Assembly: GCA_944322325.1 (NCBI GenBank)
Contig: CALUOQ010000001.1
Coordinates: forward strand, 1 to 64,000
Direction: 5' to 3'
From: an uncultured Alloprevotella sp.
Lineage (GTDB): Bacteria; Bacteroidota; Bacteroidia; Bacteroidales; Bacteroidaceae
Length of the DNA: 64,000 nt
Shown here: positions 20,990 to 29,255 of the stretch, in pieces
How the letters are laid out: every line of letters begins with the position of its first letter
Numbering within the stretch: position 1 is the stretch's first letter
Notes under the pieces: model-generated
Seen by the model: the letters and a program-made list of their open reading frames with translations, nothing else
Told to the model about the DNA's origin: nothing
Databases searched by the model: none
Translations under genes and position numbers: made by a program

Positions 20990-21893
20990 ACCGCAATCCC
21001 GCCCATCGCTTATGCTGACCTGCTTATTCCGCGTAGCCGGCCACACGTTTAAGGTCGGCCTGCCCGACGGGACCGACGTGCCGAGCCTGCTTCCGTCCTA
21101 TGCCCCTTTCGTACAGCACGAAGCGTCCGGGGCGCTCCTCTTTGCCCTCGCTGTCGACGAGTCGCTCGATTTGTCGGTCGAGGGCTACGACGAAATCGGG
21201 CAGTTCGACTGCGGCGGTGCCAACCACGGCGTCTGGCATAAGCGGGGGGAGTACTTGTTCCACATCAGCGACGTGGGCGGCAGCCTGACCGGTGTACTCC
21301 GCGTGTCGGACAGTTTCTGTGAGGGGCGCATCCGCCTTTTCGGCACAACGGCTCAACGGGCCTTCGCCCTCAACAACGCGCTGATGATTCTGTTCGCCTT
21401 TGCCGCCGCTCCCCGCGGGACGGTACTTATGCACGCCTCCGTGGTGATGAACGCGGGAAGGGGCTTCCTTTTTCTCGGCAGGAGCGGGACAGGAAAAAGC
21501 ACCCACGCCCGGCTATGGCTCAGCCATGTCGAGGGGTCAGACCTGCTGAACGACGACAACCCCGCCGTGCGCATCATGGACGGGACGCCCGTCGTATTCG
21601 GTACGCCTTGGAGCGGAAAGACGCCCTGCTACCGCAACCTGTCCGTCCCGGTCGGCGCCATCACGCGCCTGGAGCAATGGCCGGCAAACGCCATCCGCCG
21701 CGAGACGCCCGTAGCCGCGTTTGCCTCGATACTTTCGTCGTGCTCCACGATGGTTTGGGACAAGCCCACGTACGACGCCATCTGCACCACGGTCGGCGAC
21801 TTTGTGAAACTCATTCCCGCCTTCCACCTGCGCTGCCTCCCCGACGAGGCCGCCGCCCACCTCTGTCACGACACCCTGACATGCCGCGCGTAG
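20982..21893 (+). CDS. HPr-kinase-like ATPase
   Basis: A 303-residue protein whose C-terminal half resembles the HPr kinase/phosphorylase or PEP-carboxykinase-like fold. It has a P-loop FLGRSGTGKSTHARLWL near residues 165-182 and a downstream LLNDDNPAVRI acidic motif. The N-terminal half (about 130 residues) is unlike HprK proper. Such HprK-related proteins occur beside PqqD-like proteins and peptidases in peptide-modification clusters, where the substrate is generally a peptide or unknown rather than HPr. It overlaps both neighbours (8 bases upstream, 13 downstream), indicating one operon. Confidence 0.75.
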   Translation: MSRPQSRPSLMLTCLFRVAGHTFKVGLPDGTDVPSLLPSYAPFVQHEASGALLFALAVDESLDLSVEGYDEIGQFDCGGANHGVWHKRGEYLFHISDVGGSLTGVLRVSDSFCEGRIRLFGTTAQRAFALNNALMILFAFAAAPRGTVLMHASVVMNAGRGFLFLGRSGTGKSTHARLWLSHVEGSDLLNDDNPAVRIMDGTPVVFGTPWSGKTPCYRNLSVPVGAITRLEQWPANAIRRETPVAAFASILSSCSTMVWDKPTYDAICTTVGDFVKLIPAFHLRCLPDEAAAHLCHDTLTCRA

Positions 21894-22369
21894 TCAGTCT
21901 CCCCAACGCCGCGCTCATCGAGGAAGTGCGCCGCCTCGTCAGCGAGGGCCACAGCGTCACGCTGAGCGTGCGGGGCGTCAGCATGCGCCCTTTTCTGGAA
22001 GACCGGCGCGACAAGGCCATCATTGCCCCCTGCGCCGACCCGCACAAGGGCGACGCCGTACTGGCGGAAGTGGCGCCCGGGAAATACGTACTCCACCGTG
22101 TCATAGGCATGGACGGCGACCGCCTCGTCCTGATGGGCGACGGCAATGTCGCCGGTGTCGAGCTGTGCCGCCGCAGCGACGTCATAGGCCGGGCTACGGG
22201 CTTCCTGCGCAAGGGGCGCACCGTCCCCGACGCAACGGACGGCCTGAAGTGGCGCCTCTATTCGGCCGTATGGACGCGGCTGCGGCCCGTCCGGCGCTAT
22301 CTGCTCGCCTTCTATCGCCTTGTCTGGCTGAAACTTTTTTCATCATCCTATCCATACGAAAAACCATGA
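21881..22369 (+). CDS. S24/S26-family (signal peptidase-like) peptidase
   Basis: A 162-residue protein resembling the compact LexA/signal-peptidase fold. The nucleophile motif is SVRGVSMRPFL with Ser near residue 33. A later KYVLHRVIGMDGDRLVLMGDGN matches the lysine-containing catalytic segment followed by the G-D-x-N strand. The C-terminus has a hydrophobic, basic segment that may associate with the membrane. I chose ATG 21881 because upstream sequence in this frame overlaps the kinase gene and is compositionally alien. It overlaps the PqqD-like gene by 4 bases (ATGA). Confidence 0.75.
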   Translation: MPRVVSLPNAALIEEVRRLVSEGHSVTLSVRGVSMRPFLEDRRDKAIIAPCADPHKGDAVLAEVAPGKYVLHRVIGMDGDRLVLMGDGNVAGVELCRRSDVIGRATGFLRKGRTVPDATDGLKWRLYSAVWTRLRPVRRYLLAFYRLVWLKLFSSSYPYEKP

Positions 22370-22632
22370 GAATCAAAAAAGGCTTTGAACTTAGGGATGT
22401 TTGCGGCGAGAAAGTCATTGTGGCTTCTGGCTTGGAGAACATCGACTTCAGCAAAATCATCAGTCTCAACGAGTCGGCGGCCCATTTGTGGGAGAAACTG
22501 CAAGGCGCCGACTTCAGCGTCCAGGATGCGGCCGACCGGCTGACCGAGGCCTACGACGTAAGTCCCGAAACCGCCCTGACCGACGCAGGCGAACTGCTCG
22601 CCCGCTGGCGCGAACTCGGGATTGTCGAGTGA
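22366..22632 (+). CDS. PqqD-family peptide-recognition protein
   Basis: An 88-residue winged-helix protein of the PqqD/RRE type. It has the family pattern: a beta start (GFELRDVCGEKVIVAS), then ISLNESAAHLWEKLQGADFS and a helical end DAGELLARWRELGIVE. PqqD-like proteins bind the leader of a RiPP precursor and deliver it to modifying enzymes. No precursor, radical SAM or ABC gene lies directly beside it, so its partner is not visible here. It starts inside the stop codon of the upstream peptidase gene and ends the operon before hairpin repeat B2. Confidence 0.8.
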   Translation: MRIKKGFELRDVCGEKVIVASGLENIDFSKIISLNESAAHLWEKLQGADFSVQDAADRLTEAYDVSPETALTDAGELLARWRELGIVE

Positions 22633-22653
22633 AAGGGCGGACGCCGAGACGGT

Positions 22654-22735
22654 AAAAACAAGTGTAGTCCCAGAAAATCCTATCGCTACGATAGAAATTT
22701 CTGGGACTACACTTGTTTTTACGGGGACTACACTT
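22654..22735. repeat. Nested-palindrome repeat, copy B2 (probable terminator)
   Basis: Arms 22654-22676 and 22698-22720 are perfect 23-base reverse complements around AAAAACAAGTGTAGTCCC. The centre CTATCG-CTA-CGATAG adds a second 6-bp stem. A partial third arm (GGGGACTACACT) follows. The right arm ends in TTTTT, and the element lies between the convergent PqqD-like and WecA-like genes, so it can serve as a bidirectional terminator. Confidence 0.85.
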
Positions 22736-22773
22736 TTTCAGCGCGCCGAGGCGCCGTGTGCGTCATTCACCCT

Positions 22774-23895
22774 TTAAGCGTTCTGCTGCGCGGCGTTGAT
22801 TTTCTCTTTCTCCCGGATAATGCGCGTGAGCAGTATGTGCAGCGCGGCATAAGCGACGATGTCGACGAGCAGGACTACGTTGACATTGAGAATCTGTAGG
22901 AGCAGCAGGTTCAGCAGTATGTAAAAGGCTTCGATGGCAATGATGGTGGTCATTGACGTACGGGCGGACATGCCTATCGTCATGAGCTTGTGATGGATGT
23001 GCTCCTTGTCGGGCAGGAACGGGTTGCGCTTGTGACGGAGGCGCCACATGAAGACGCGCAGCACGTCGAAGCACGGCACGAGGAGCAGCGTCATACTGAG
23101 AGCCAGCGGATTTGTCAGCCAGGGCAGTTCGCCAGGCTCGGCCATCGCAAGGCGGATGGCCAGCACGCTAAGCAGCAGGCCGATGGTCTGCGCTCCCGTA
23201 TCGCCCATGAATATCTTGCGCTGTTTTTCGATACTGCCGAAAACGTTGTACACCCAGAACGGTATCAACATGCCCAGCGACATAAGCGCCAGGACGGCGA
23301 ACAGCGTGTCGCCCAGCTGCGCAAAAATGACAAAGAAGAAGAAGAAGGCCAGCATACTCAGGCCCGAGGCCAAACCGTCGACGCCGTCGATGAGGTTGAT
23401 GGCATTGATGACAAACACGACCAGGACCATCGTCAGAAGTCCGCCTACGACGGCCGGCAACCGGTGCAGTCCCAGCACGCCCTGGAAGTCACTGATGTAC
23501 GTGCCGGACAGCACTACCATCAACGCGACGAAGAACATGAGCGCGAACTTCTTCTTGTAGCCGACACCAACCAAGTCGTCGGTGATGCCTTCGAGGTAGA
23601 GGAAAATCAGGGAGCAGAGGTAGAGCGTCGCCTCGGGCGCCCAATAGGCGAAGGCCATACTGTGCTTCGCGCCGAAGATAATGTTCAGACCGACGAGCAG
23701 GCACGAAGTGATGATGATCGTCGGCGTGAAGGAAACGCCGCCTAAGCGGGGAACGTAGCCGGTATGGACTTTTCGTGCGTCGACTACGTCGAACAGTTTT
23801 TTCTTAAACGAAATCACCAGGATCTTGGGGATGATGTACGCTGTCAGCGCCAGGCTGAACGCGAACGCTAATAAATAAATTAGTGTCCAACTCAT
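22774..23895 (-). CDS. WecA/MraY-type undecaprenyl-phosphate sugar-1-phosphate transferase
   Basis: A 373-residue polytopic inner membrane enzyme with about ten or eleven hydrophobic segments. It transfers a HexNAc-1-phosphate from UDP-sugar to undecaprenyl phosphate. Family motifs are VPRLGGVSF near residue 48, the acidic ITDDLVGVGYKKKF near 105, NLIDGVDGLASGLSML near 165, FMGDTGAQTIG near 225 and the His-rich DKEHIHHKLM near 305. The last motif favours WecA over MraY. It would start O-antigen-like, capsule or protein-linked glycan assembly. It is transcribed alone from the palindrome-containing promoter at 23961-23991. Confidence 0.88.
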   Translation of the reverse strand: MSWTLIYLLAFAFSLALTAYIIPKILVISFKKKLFDVVDARKVHTGYVPRLGGVSFTPTIIITSCLLVGLNIIFGAKHSMAFAYWAPEATLYLCSLIFLYLEGITDDLVGVGYKKKFALMFFVALMVVLSGTYISDFQGVLGLHRLPAVVGGLLTMVLVVFVINAINLIDGVDGLASGLSMLAFFFFFVIFAQLGDTLFAVLALMSLGMLIPFWVYNVFGSIEKQRKIFMGDTGAQTIGLLLSVLAIRLAMAEPGELPWLTNPLALSMTLLLVPCFDVLRVFMWRLRHKRNPFLPDKEHIHHKLMTIGMSARTSMTTIIAIEAFYILLNLLLLQILNVNVVLLVDIVAYAALHILLTRIIREKEKINAAQQNA

Positions 23896-23960
23896 AGTTT
23901 AAGCTTTGATTAGTTTGTATGTTTTTGTGTCAGTGTTCATTTCTCTCTCCGGTTTCCCCG

Positions 23961-23991
23961 CAAAAATAGGCAAAATTCTAATTTTGCCCAA
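23961..23991 (-). promoter_or_regulatory. Promoter with internal palindromic operator (wecA-like gene)
   Basis: On the minus strand a TTG (plus 23989-23991) and TATTTTTG (plus 23961-23968) are exactly 20 bases apart. The whole spacer, 23969-23988, is a perfect palindrome: GGCAAAATT, CT, AATTTTGCC. A dyad filling the -33/-7 spacer is well placed for repressor binding. The neighbouring Crp/Fnr gene is an obvious candidate regulator, but this is inference. The gap otherwise holds nothing visible. Confidence 0.7.
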
Positions 23992-24007
23992 CTCTTCTAC
24001 AGGAAAA

Positions 24008-24712
24008 TTAACCGCCGTACGAAAGTTGCTGAATCAACTGTTCGAGCGACGGGATGTCGATTTGCTGCCGTCCGACGCTGAGCAGGCCGTCGTTTTCCAG
24101 CGCGCGCAGCATTTTCGACACGGTGAGCCGCGTCACGCCCAGCTCGTCGGCCAGGCGGATCATGCCGATGCGCAACGTCTTATGTCCCGCCGGGCGCAGG
24201 CAGCGGTCCGCCACGAAGCGGGCAAAGCGTTTCTCCGGCGACTCGGGCAGCGATTTCCACAGGCGCCGCTGCCCGTATTGCGTCTGGGTGCTTACGAGGT
24301 TCAGGAAGTTGAGCCGGAAAATTTCGAACTGCGACAGAATCTCGACGACGGAGTGCTTGTCGATTTCGAGGAGCTGCACCTGGCTCGCCGCCTTCACCGT
24401 CCAGCCGTAGCGGTTGTGCAGTCCGAAAAGGCGCTCGGGCTGCATCACGGCCGGTGCGGTGCCCCACTCCCAAACCGAGAAGCCATGGTCGTCGCTCTCG
24501 TGCTCCTGGCAGAACTCGCCGCCCAGCACGAACACCAGACTGCCGCACACGTCGTCCTGCCGGACTATGATCGACGCGTTTTTCTTCCTGTGAAATCCCA
24601 GCCGGTACTTGCCTACGATTTCCATGAACTCGCCGCGGCTGATTCCCTGGAACAAAGGAACTTCGAGCAGGCGGTCGAAAAAGGTTGCTTGCCCCACCAT
24701 TGTCTCAACCAT
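24008..24712 (-). CDS. Crp/Fnr-family transcription regulator
   Basis: A 234-residue regulator with an N-terminal cyclic-nucleotide-binding-like beta-barrel (FDRLLEVPLFQGISRGEFMEI onward), a long dimer helix (VVEILSQFEIFRLNFLNLVS) and a C-terminal winged helix with IRLADELGVTRLTVSKMLRAL. No Cys cluster for an Fe-S centre and no clear cAMP-binding Arg-Ser pair can be recognised, so the effector is unknown. It is the last gene of the seven-gene minus-strand operon; its start overlaps the apbE stop by 8 bases. A second in-frame ATG 4 codons in is possible. Confidence 0.88.
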   Translation of the reverse strand: MVETMVGQATFFDRLLEVPLFQGISRGEFMEIVGKYRLGFHRKKNASIIVRQDDVCGSLVFVLGGEFCQEHESDDHGFSVWEWGTAPAVMQPERLFGLHNRYGWTVKAASQVQLLEIDKHSVVEILSQFEIFRLNFLNLVSTQTQYGQRRLWKSLPESPEKRFARFVADRCLRPAGHKTLRIGMIRLADELGVTRLTVSKMLRALENDGLLSVGRQQIDIPSLEQLIQQLSYGG

Positions 24713-25742
24713 TGCTGATGTATTTGCTCAAGCCCTCCGTGTGCCACGTGTGGGTGCGCCCGTCGTCACCGACATAGATGAAGTAGGCTTGAATCTCCGG
24801 ATGTTTTTTCAGAAAGGCTTTGGCCCGTTCGAGTCCCATGACCATGAAGGCTGTGGCGTAGGCGTCGGCCGAGGCGCAGTCCGACGCCAGCACCGACGCC
24901 GACAGCAGGGAGTGCTGCACGGGGTAGCCGGTGCGCGGGTCGATGGTATGGGCGTACTTCCGTCCGTCGCGATAGTAGAAACGGCGGTAGTTTCCGCTCG
25001 TGGCCAGCGCGATGTCCGTTACGTCGAGCACCACTTGCGGCTCAGGTCCGGCCACGCTGAGCGAGTCGTCCACCGGCTTGCTCACGCCGATACTCCACTT
25101 CGCGCCGCGCGGGTTTGTCCCCCGGACGACGACTTCGCCGCCGATTTCCACCATGTAGTCGCGGACGCCGTGCCGGTCAAGGAGCTGCGCCACGACGTCT
25201 ACGCCGTACCCCTTGGCGATGGCGCTACAGTCGAGCATCACTCTCGGGTCCGTCTTTATGACCCTTTGCCCGTCAAGTCGCGCCTTGTCGTAACCCACAA
25301 AGGCCCTCAGGCTGTCCACCATGGCTGGCGTCACGTTTTCTGCGTTTTTGAAACCGAATCCCCACGCCTGGACCAGCGGCGCCACCGTTATATCGAAAGC
25401 TCCCCCGGTCTGCTCCGACACTTTGCGGGCGAGGCGGAATACATGGACAAACATGCTGTCGGCCGCGACGTCTTCACCGCGGTTCACGCGGGCTATTACG
25501 CTGCGTTCGTTGAACATCGACAGCGATTGGTCCACGCGCTGTAGTTGTTCGCGGATTTCGGGCTCCAAGTCCTTGTCGTGGGCGTACTTGATGTGATAAA
25601 CCGTGCCGAAGATGAACCCTTCGTTCTCCTGGAACGTACGGGTGCTGCTTCGCCGCAGGATGAGTGCCGTGCCGGCAAAGAGCAGCAGCAGGAAGAGGAG
25701 TTGCCACAGGCGGAGTTTTCGTCGGGGAGCAGTCTGGGTCAT
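24705..25742 (-). CDS. apbE: FAD:protein FMN transferase (ApbE family)
   Basis: A 345-residue membrane-anchored flavin transferase that attaches FMN to Thr residues of proteins such as Nqr/Rnf subunits. An N-terminal hydrophobic anchor (WQLLFLLLLFAGTALIL) precedes the catalytic domain. Family motifs are MFNERSVIARVNRG, TGGAFDITVAPLVQAWGFG, SAIAKGYGVDVVAQLL, YMVEIGGEVVVRG, and YAHTIDPRTGYPVQ with DCASADAYATAFMVMG at the metal site. The open frame continues far upstream, but that part overlaps mntP; ATG 25742 gives the typical N-terminus and a 4-base overlap with mntP. Confidence 0.92.
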   Translation of the reverse strand: MTQTAPRRKLRLWQLLFLLLLFAGTALILRRSSTRTFQENEGFIFGTVYHIKYAHDKDLEPEIREQLQRVDQSLSMFNERSVIARVNRGEDVAADSMFVHVFRLARKVSEQTGGAFDITVAPLVQAWGFGFKNAENVTPAMVDSLRAFVGYDKARLDGQRVIKTDPRVMLDCSAIAKGYGVDVVAQLLDRHGVRDYMVEIGGEVVVRGTNPRGAKWSIGVSKPVDDSLSVAGPEPQVVLDVTDIALATSGNYRRFYYRDGRKYAHTIDPRTGYPVQHSLLSASVLASDCASADAYATAFMVMGLERAKAFLKKHPEIQAYFIYVGDDGRTHTWHTEGLSKYISNG

Positions 25743-26311
25743 TCGGTCAAGTGTTCGAGTAAAACTTTCAGGCCAATCAGGATGAGCACGACGCCGCCAA
25801 TCTGTTCCGCCGGCCAGTTGACGCGCCGGCCCACGGTGACGCCGATGTACTTGCCGGCGAGGCTCATCAGCAGCGAGACGGCGGCTATCATCCCGACCGG
25901 ATAGAACACGGCGGCCAGCCGGCTGAAGCCCATGCACGTGAACGAGAAACCGACGGCCAGCGCGTCGATGCTCGTGGCCACGGCCAGCGTCAGCAGCGTC
26001 GCGGGCTTCGAGGGGTTGAAGCAGGACTTGCCCTGCTCGGCGTGCATCCCCTCCCAAATCATCTTGCCGCCCAGAAAGGCGAGCAGAAGAAAGGCGAACC
26101 AATGGTCCACGCCGGAGATGTAGCGGCTGAACGAGGCGGCCACAGCCCAGCCCAGCAGGGTCATGCCGCCTTGGAAAGCGCCGAACGTCAGCGCCATAGC
26201 GACAGCCTGCCGGCCCATACGCTTCTGGATAATTCCGCAAGTGAGGCTCACGGTGAAGCAATCCATGGCCAAGGCCAAGGCAAGGAGGAAAATCGCGGCG
26301 TGCCCTATCAT
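25739..26311 (-). CDS. mntP: Manganese efflux pump MntP
   Basis: A 190-residue six-helix membrane protein made of two similar halves. Each half carries an acidic metal-site motif in a helix: ALAMDCFTVSLTCG near residue 15 and ATSIDALAVGFSFT near residue 110, as in MntP. It is expected to export Mn2+ across the inner membrane. It overlaps apbE by 4 bases and its start overlaps the DUF6048 stop by 4 bases, placing it firmly within the operon. No manganese riboswitch is seen, which fits internal placement. Confidence 0.92.
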   Translation of the reverse strand: MIGHAAIFLLALALAMDCFTVSLTCGIIQKRMGRQAVAMALTFGAFQGGMTLLGWAVAASFSRYISGVDHWFAFLLLAFLGGKMIWEGMHAEQGKSCFNPSKPATLLTLAVATSIDALAVGFSFTCMGFSRLAAVFYPVGMIAAVSLLMSLAGKYIGVTVGRRVNWPAEQIGGVVLILIGLKVLLEHLTE

Positions 26312-27048
26312 ATGTCGAATATCAGGTTAAACGTACCGCCGAAGCAGGTATGGTCGTTCTTGCCGAAGCCCGGGACGTACCAGGGTTGCCCGAGCGGAGT
26401 GCGTTTCTGCTTGATGCGCACCCGGTAGCGGAACGACCAGCCCAAGTGGAAGAACTTCCAGATTTTCGCATCCAGTCCGAGCACCAGCTCGCCCCACTGC
26501 GACGAGGCGCTGACGCCCTCGAAGTGGTACGGGACGCTGCCTCCCCAAACCGGGTCGCTGAGGGCGGGGCCGTCGAGGTCGTACTTGAACGAGCTGAACG
26601 CATACCTTGCGCCGACGTAGATACGGTTGCCCGAGAGGCGGTCGTTGGCCACGTTGTAGTCGCAGCCGATGCGGAAATACGGGGCGTTGGCCTTGAAATG
26701 CTGCTCGGTGAGCTCGTCCATGTGGTCGCTGACGCCCCACCCCATCTCGAAGATGGGGAAAAAACGTTCCTTAAGGTTGACGCGGCAGGCCGCCTCGATT
26801 TGTCCGTACGGCGTAAAGGCGGCCATCACGAGGCCGGCCACGTCGCCCGACAGCGACAGGCCCGCCAGCAGGGGGATTGCCTTCTCGCGCGCTGCCTCGG
26901 CGTCGTGGTCGCTTTCGACGTACTGTATGCCGCGTACGCGGCCACCAGCCGGGCGGCCCGTGGTGTCCGCCGGCGTTTGGGCGACGGCCGGCGCCGCGGC
27001 CAGCAGGCTAAGGAGTACGAAGGTATATCTTAAGATTCTCTCGCGCAT
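26308..27048 (-). CDS. DUF6048-type outer membrane-associated protein
   Basis: A 246-residue protein with a signal peptide (RYTFVLLSLLAAAPAVAQ). The mature part is rich in alternating aromatic strands (YFRIGCDYNVAND, IYVGARYAFSSFKYDL, HLGWSFRYRVRIKQKRT), compatible with a small outer membrane beta-barrel, and it ends in FNLIFDI. This pattern and its pairing with a DUF6452-type lipoprotein match a conserved Bacteroidales gene pair of unknown function. It overlaps that partner by 41 bases. Confidence 0.75.
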   Translation of the reverse strand: MRERILRYTFVLLSLLAAAPAVAQTPADTTGRPAGGRVRGIQYVESDHDAEAAREKAIPLLAGLSLSGDVAGLVMAAFTPYGQIEAACRVNLKERFFPIFEMGWGVSDHMDELTEQHFKANAPYFRIGCDYNVANDRLSGNRIYVGARYAFSSFKYDLDGPALSDPVWGGSVPYHFEGVSASSQWGELVLGLDAKIWKFFHLGWSFRYRVRIKQKRTPLGQPWYVPGFGKNDHTCFGGTFNLIFDI

Positions 27049-27523
27049 CGTAGTTTACATTGGGTTCGGTCAGCTCCACGCTGTCCACCGCGAGGGGCAG
27101 CACGGAGGCGTCGTGCGAGGTCCAGCGCACCGACGTGATGTAGTGGAACACGGCGGGCGGACAGTCGAGGTTCTCGAAATGTACGTTGTCGGCATGGCCG
27201 ATGATGACCGAGTCGGTCGCCGTGCGCCCGTCGATGTCGGTGAAGCGCAGCAGCAGAGTGTCGGCCTCTCGCCCCATGCTCATGGGCAGGCTGAGTGCCG
27301 TCACGTCGATGCCCCGGTTAAAGAGCACGGAGTCCGTCCCGGCGGCCATCACCGTGAGCGTATCGGACAGTGCGAACTGCGCCCCCGCCGCGTCGTAGAA
27401 ACCGACGTTGAGCGCCACGGTGTTCTCCAGCGGGCAGTCAATCTCGCTGCACGCCGTCGCCAGCAGGGCCGCAGGCAGGGCGGCCAGCCACTTCCAGCGT
27501 CCCACGTCAGATTTCTTTTTCAA
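27008..27523 (-). CDS. DUF6452-type lipoprotein
   Basis: A 171-residue predicted lipoprotein with lipobox LLATACSEIDC (Cys near residue 25). The mature part looks like an all-beta domain with paired Cys residues (CSEIDCPLENTVALN, FENLDCPPAVFHY). It is encoded just before, and overlapping, the DUF6048-type gene, the arrangement usual in Bacteroidales. Function is unknown; an outer membrane role together with its neighbour is likely. Its start overlaps the 3' end of the GT2 gene by 17 bases. Confidence 0.72.
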   Translation of the reverse strand: MKKKSDVGRWKWLAALPAALLATACSEIDCPLENTVALNVGFYDAAGAQFALSDTLTVMAAGTDSVLFNRGIDVTALSLPMSMGREADTLLLRFTDIDGRTATDSVIIGHADNVHFENLDCPPAVFHYITSVRWTSHDASVLPLAVDSVELTEPNVNYDARENLKIYLRTP

Positions 27524-28460
27524 TTTTGTAGTTGTTGCGCTCCGTGGCGTTGCGGCTGATGAGTTCGCCGAGGAAGCCGGCCACGAACAGCTGCGTGCCC
27601 AGAATCATCATCGTCAGGGCAATGTAGAAGTAGGGCGAACTGGTCACGAGCGGCGCCGGGACGCCCTTGCCGATGGCGACGAGCTTGATGGCGCCCACGA
27701 CGACGACGGCCACGAAGCCCAGGAAAAACATCACGCTGCCCAGGAAGCCGAACACGTGCATCGGCTTCAGGCCGAAGCTGTTCAGGAACCAGAGGCTCAG
27801 GAGGTCGAGGTAGCCGTTCACAAAGCGGTTCAGGCCGCCGAACTTGGTGTGCCCGAATTTGCGGGCCTGGTGGTGGACCACCTTCTCGCCGATTTTCGTA
27901 AACCCGGCGTTCTTGGCGAGGTACGGGATGTAGCGGTGCATCTCGCCGTAGACTTCGATGTTTTTCACCACCTCCTTGCGATAGGCTTTCAGGCCGCAGT
28001 TGAAGTCGTGCAGGTTCCTGATGCCGCTCACGCGGCGCGCCGTGGCGTTGAAGAGCTTCGTCGGCAGCGTCTTCGACAGCGGGTCGTAGCGCTTCTTCTT
28101 GTATCCCGAGACGAGGTCGTAGCCCTCGTCGACAATCATGTGGTAGAGGGCCGGAATCTCGTCGGGCGAGTCCTGAAGGTCGGCGTCCATCGTGATGACC
28201 ACGTCGCCCTGCGCCGCGCGGAAACCGCAGTACAGGGCCGGCGACTTGCCGTAGTTGCGGCGGAACTTGATGCCGTGGACGTTGGGCTCGCGGCGGCAGA
28301 ATTCCTCGATGACCTCCCACGAGGCGTCCGTGCTGCCGTCGTTCACGAAGATGACCTCGTACGAAAATCCGTTCGCCCTCATCACGCGCTCTATCCACTC
28401 GAAGAGTTCCGGCAGGCTCTCCGCCTCGTTATATAAAGGGATAACTACTGAAATGTCCAT
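27507..28460 (-). CDS. GT2 glycosyltransferase, polyprenyl-phosphate type
   Basis: A 317-residue DPM1/ArnC-like enzyme expected to move a sugar from a nucleotide donor to undecaprenyl phosphate. The N-terminal GT-A domain shows VVIPLYNEAESLPELF, EVIFVNDGSTDASWEV, MDADLQDSPDEIPALYH (the DxD metal site) and SGYKKKRYDPL. Two C-terminal membrane helices (near residues 235-260 and 270-300) anchor it. Such GT2-DUF4199 pairs are common in Bacteroidetes, usually with core metabolic neighbours. It lies 16 bases after DUF4199 in the operon. Confidence 0.88.
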   Translation of the reverse strand: MDISVVIPLYNEAESLPELFEWIERVMRANGFSYEVIFVNDGSTDASWEVIEEFCRREPNVHGIKFRRNYGKSPALYCGFRAAQGDVVITMDADLQDSPDEIPALYHMIVDEGYDLVSGYKKKRYDPLSKTLPTKLFNATARRVSGIRNLHDFNCGLKAYRKEVVKNIEVYGEMHRYIPYLAKNAGFTKIGEKVVHHQARKFGHTKFGGLNRFVNGYLDLLSLWFLNSFGLKPMHVFGFLGSVMFFLGFVAVVVVGAIKLVAIGKGVPAPLVTSSPYFYIALTMMILGTQLFVAGFLGELISRNATERNNYKIEKEI

Positions 28461-28476
28461 AAATTATAGCGATTGT

Positions 28477-29040
28477 TTATTTAGTCACACGAATATAGCG
28501 CACCACCCACGCCGTAGGCAGCGCAAGGAAAAGGCCCGCCAGCAGGTTCGAGTTGATGGCGCTGGCGGCGAACACGGCGGGGCTCGTCGCGGCCAGTTCG
28601 CCGACAAGGGCCTCCAGCCCCACGCCGCCCGTCATTTGCTCAAGCTGCGCCTGCATCCCGGGCGACGAAAGCAGCGCCTCGACCTCCGGCCGCTCGAAGT
28701 AGGCCAGATAGCTGCTGAAGAAAAAGCCGTCGTCGATAAAGGCGAAGTAGACGTACACCGCCACCGCCAGCCACACCGAAGCGTAGAAATAGAGCATCAC
28801 GCCGTACAGGTAGAGCTGGCCCACCGAAAGGCGCCCCCATCCGCTGTCGCGCTGGAAGCGGGCCATTAGCACGCCGCCCGCTATCGGGGCGGCAAAGAAA
28901 AAGAAGAAAGCCAGCAGGGCGGCCAAAGAAGAGGAAAAACTGCCGATGACGCAGGCAAAGCCTGCCACCCACCACAGTCCGAAATACAGGCCCTGCCGCA
29001 TGGCTCCGGCACTGGCCAGCCTGAAAAAGTTTCTCTCCAT
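28477..29040 (-). CDS. DUF4199-type membrane protein
   Basis: A 187-residue protein with four hydrophobic segments (near residues 17-35, 40-60, 75-100 and 155-180) and a central soluble loop with SSPGMQAQLEQMTGG. Topology and pairing with a GT2 gene match DUF4199, a Bacteroidetes membrane family of unknown function. It is the first gene of the seven-gene operon that runs to the Crp/Fnr regulator, and a TAnnTTTG box lies 26 bases upstream. Confidence 0.78.
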   Translation of the reverse strand: MERNFFRLASAGAMRQGLYFGLWWVAGFACVIGSFSSSLAALLAFFFFFAAPIAGGVLMARFQRDSGWGRLSVGQLYLYGVMLYFYASVWLAVAVYVYFAFIDDGFFFSSYLAYFERPEVEALLSSPGMQAQLEQMTGGVGLEALVGELAATSPAVFAASAINSNLLAGLFLALPTAWVVRYIRVTK

Positions 29041-29065
29041 CCGTTGTTGTTGAACTAACTGGCGT

Positions 29066-29073
29066 CAAAATTA
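29066..29073 (-). promoter_or_regulatory. Promoter -7 element of the DUF4199-crp operon
   Basis: On the minus strand TAATTTTG matches TAnnTTTG, 26 bases before the DUF4199 start. No TTG is found at the expected -33 distance. The rest of the 347-base gap 29041-29387 holds a GC-rich stretch without features and repeat copy B3. Confidence 0.5.
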
Positions 29074-29255
29074 CGACTTTTTTTTCACTTTCGCCACCCC
29101 GCGGCGCATTTCCCTGTCCGCCGCCCCGAATTTCAAGCCCGCCGCCCGAAGTGCCCGTCCCGCCCGCCGGGGCAAGAGGGGCGGCCACCCCTACGTCCGA
29201 GCCTCGGCCGCAGGCCTGCCGTCCGAGGCTGTACGCGCGAGCAGGACTCCCCTGC

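Noticed and set aside
25743..26261. The long N-terminal extension of the apbE frame.
   Set aside because: It is antisense-free but out-of-frame translation of mntP. MntP has clear helices and metal motifs, and ApbE has a normal start at 25742.
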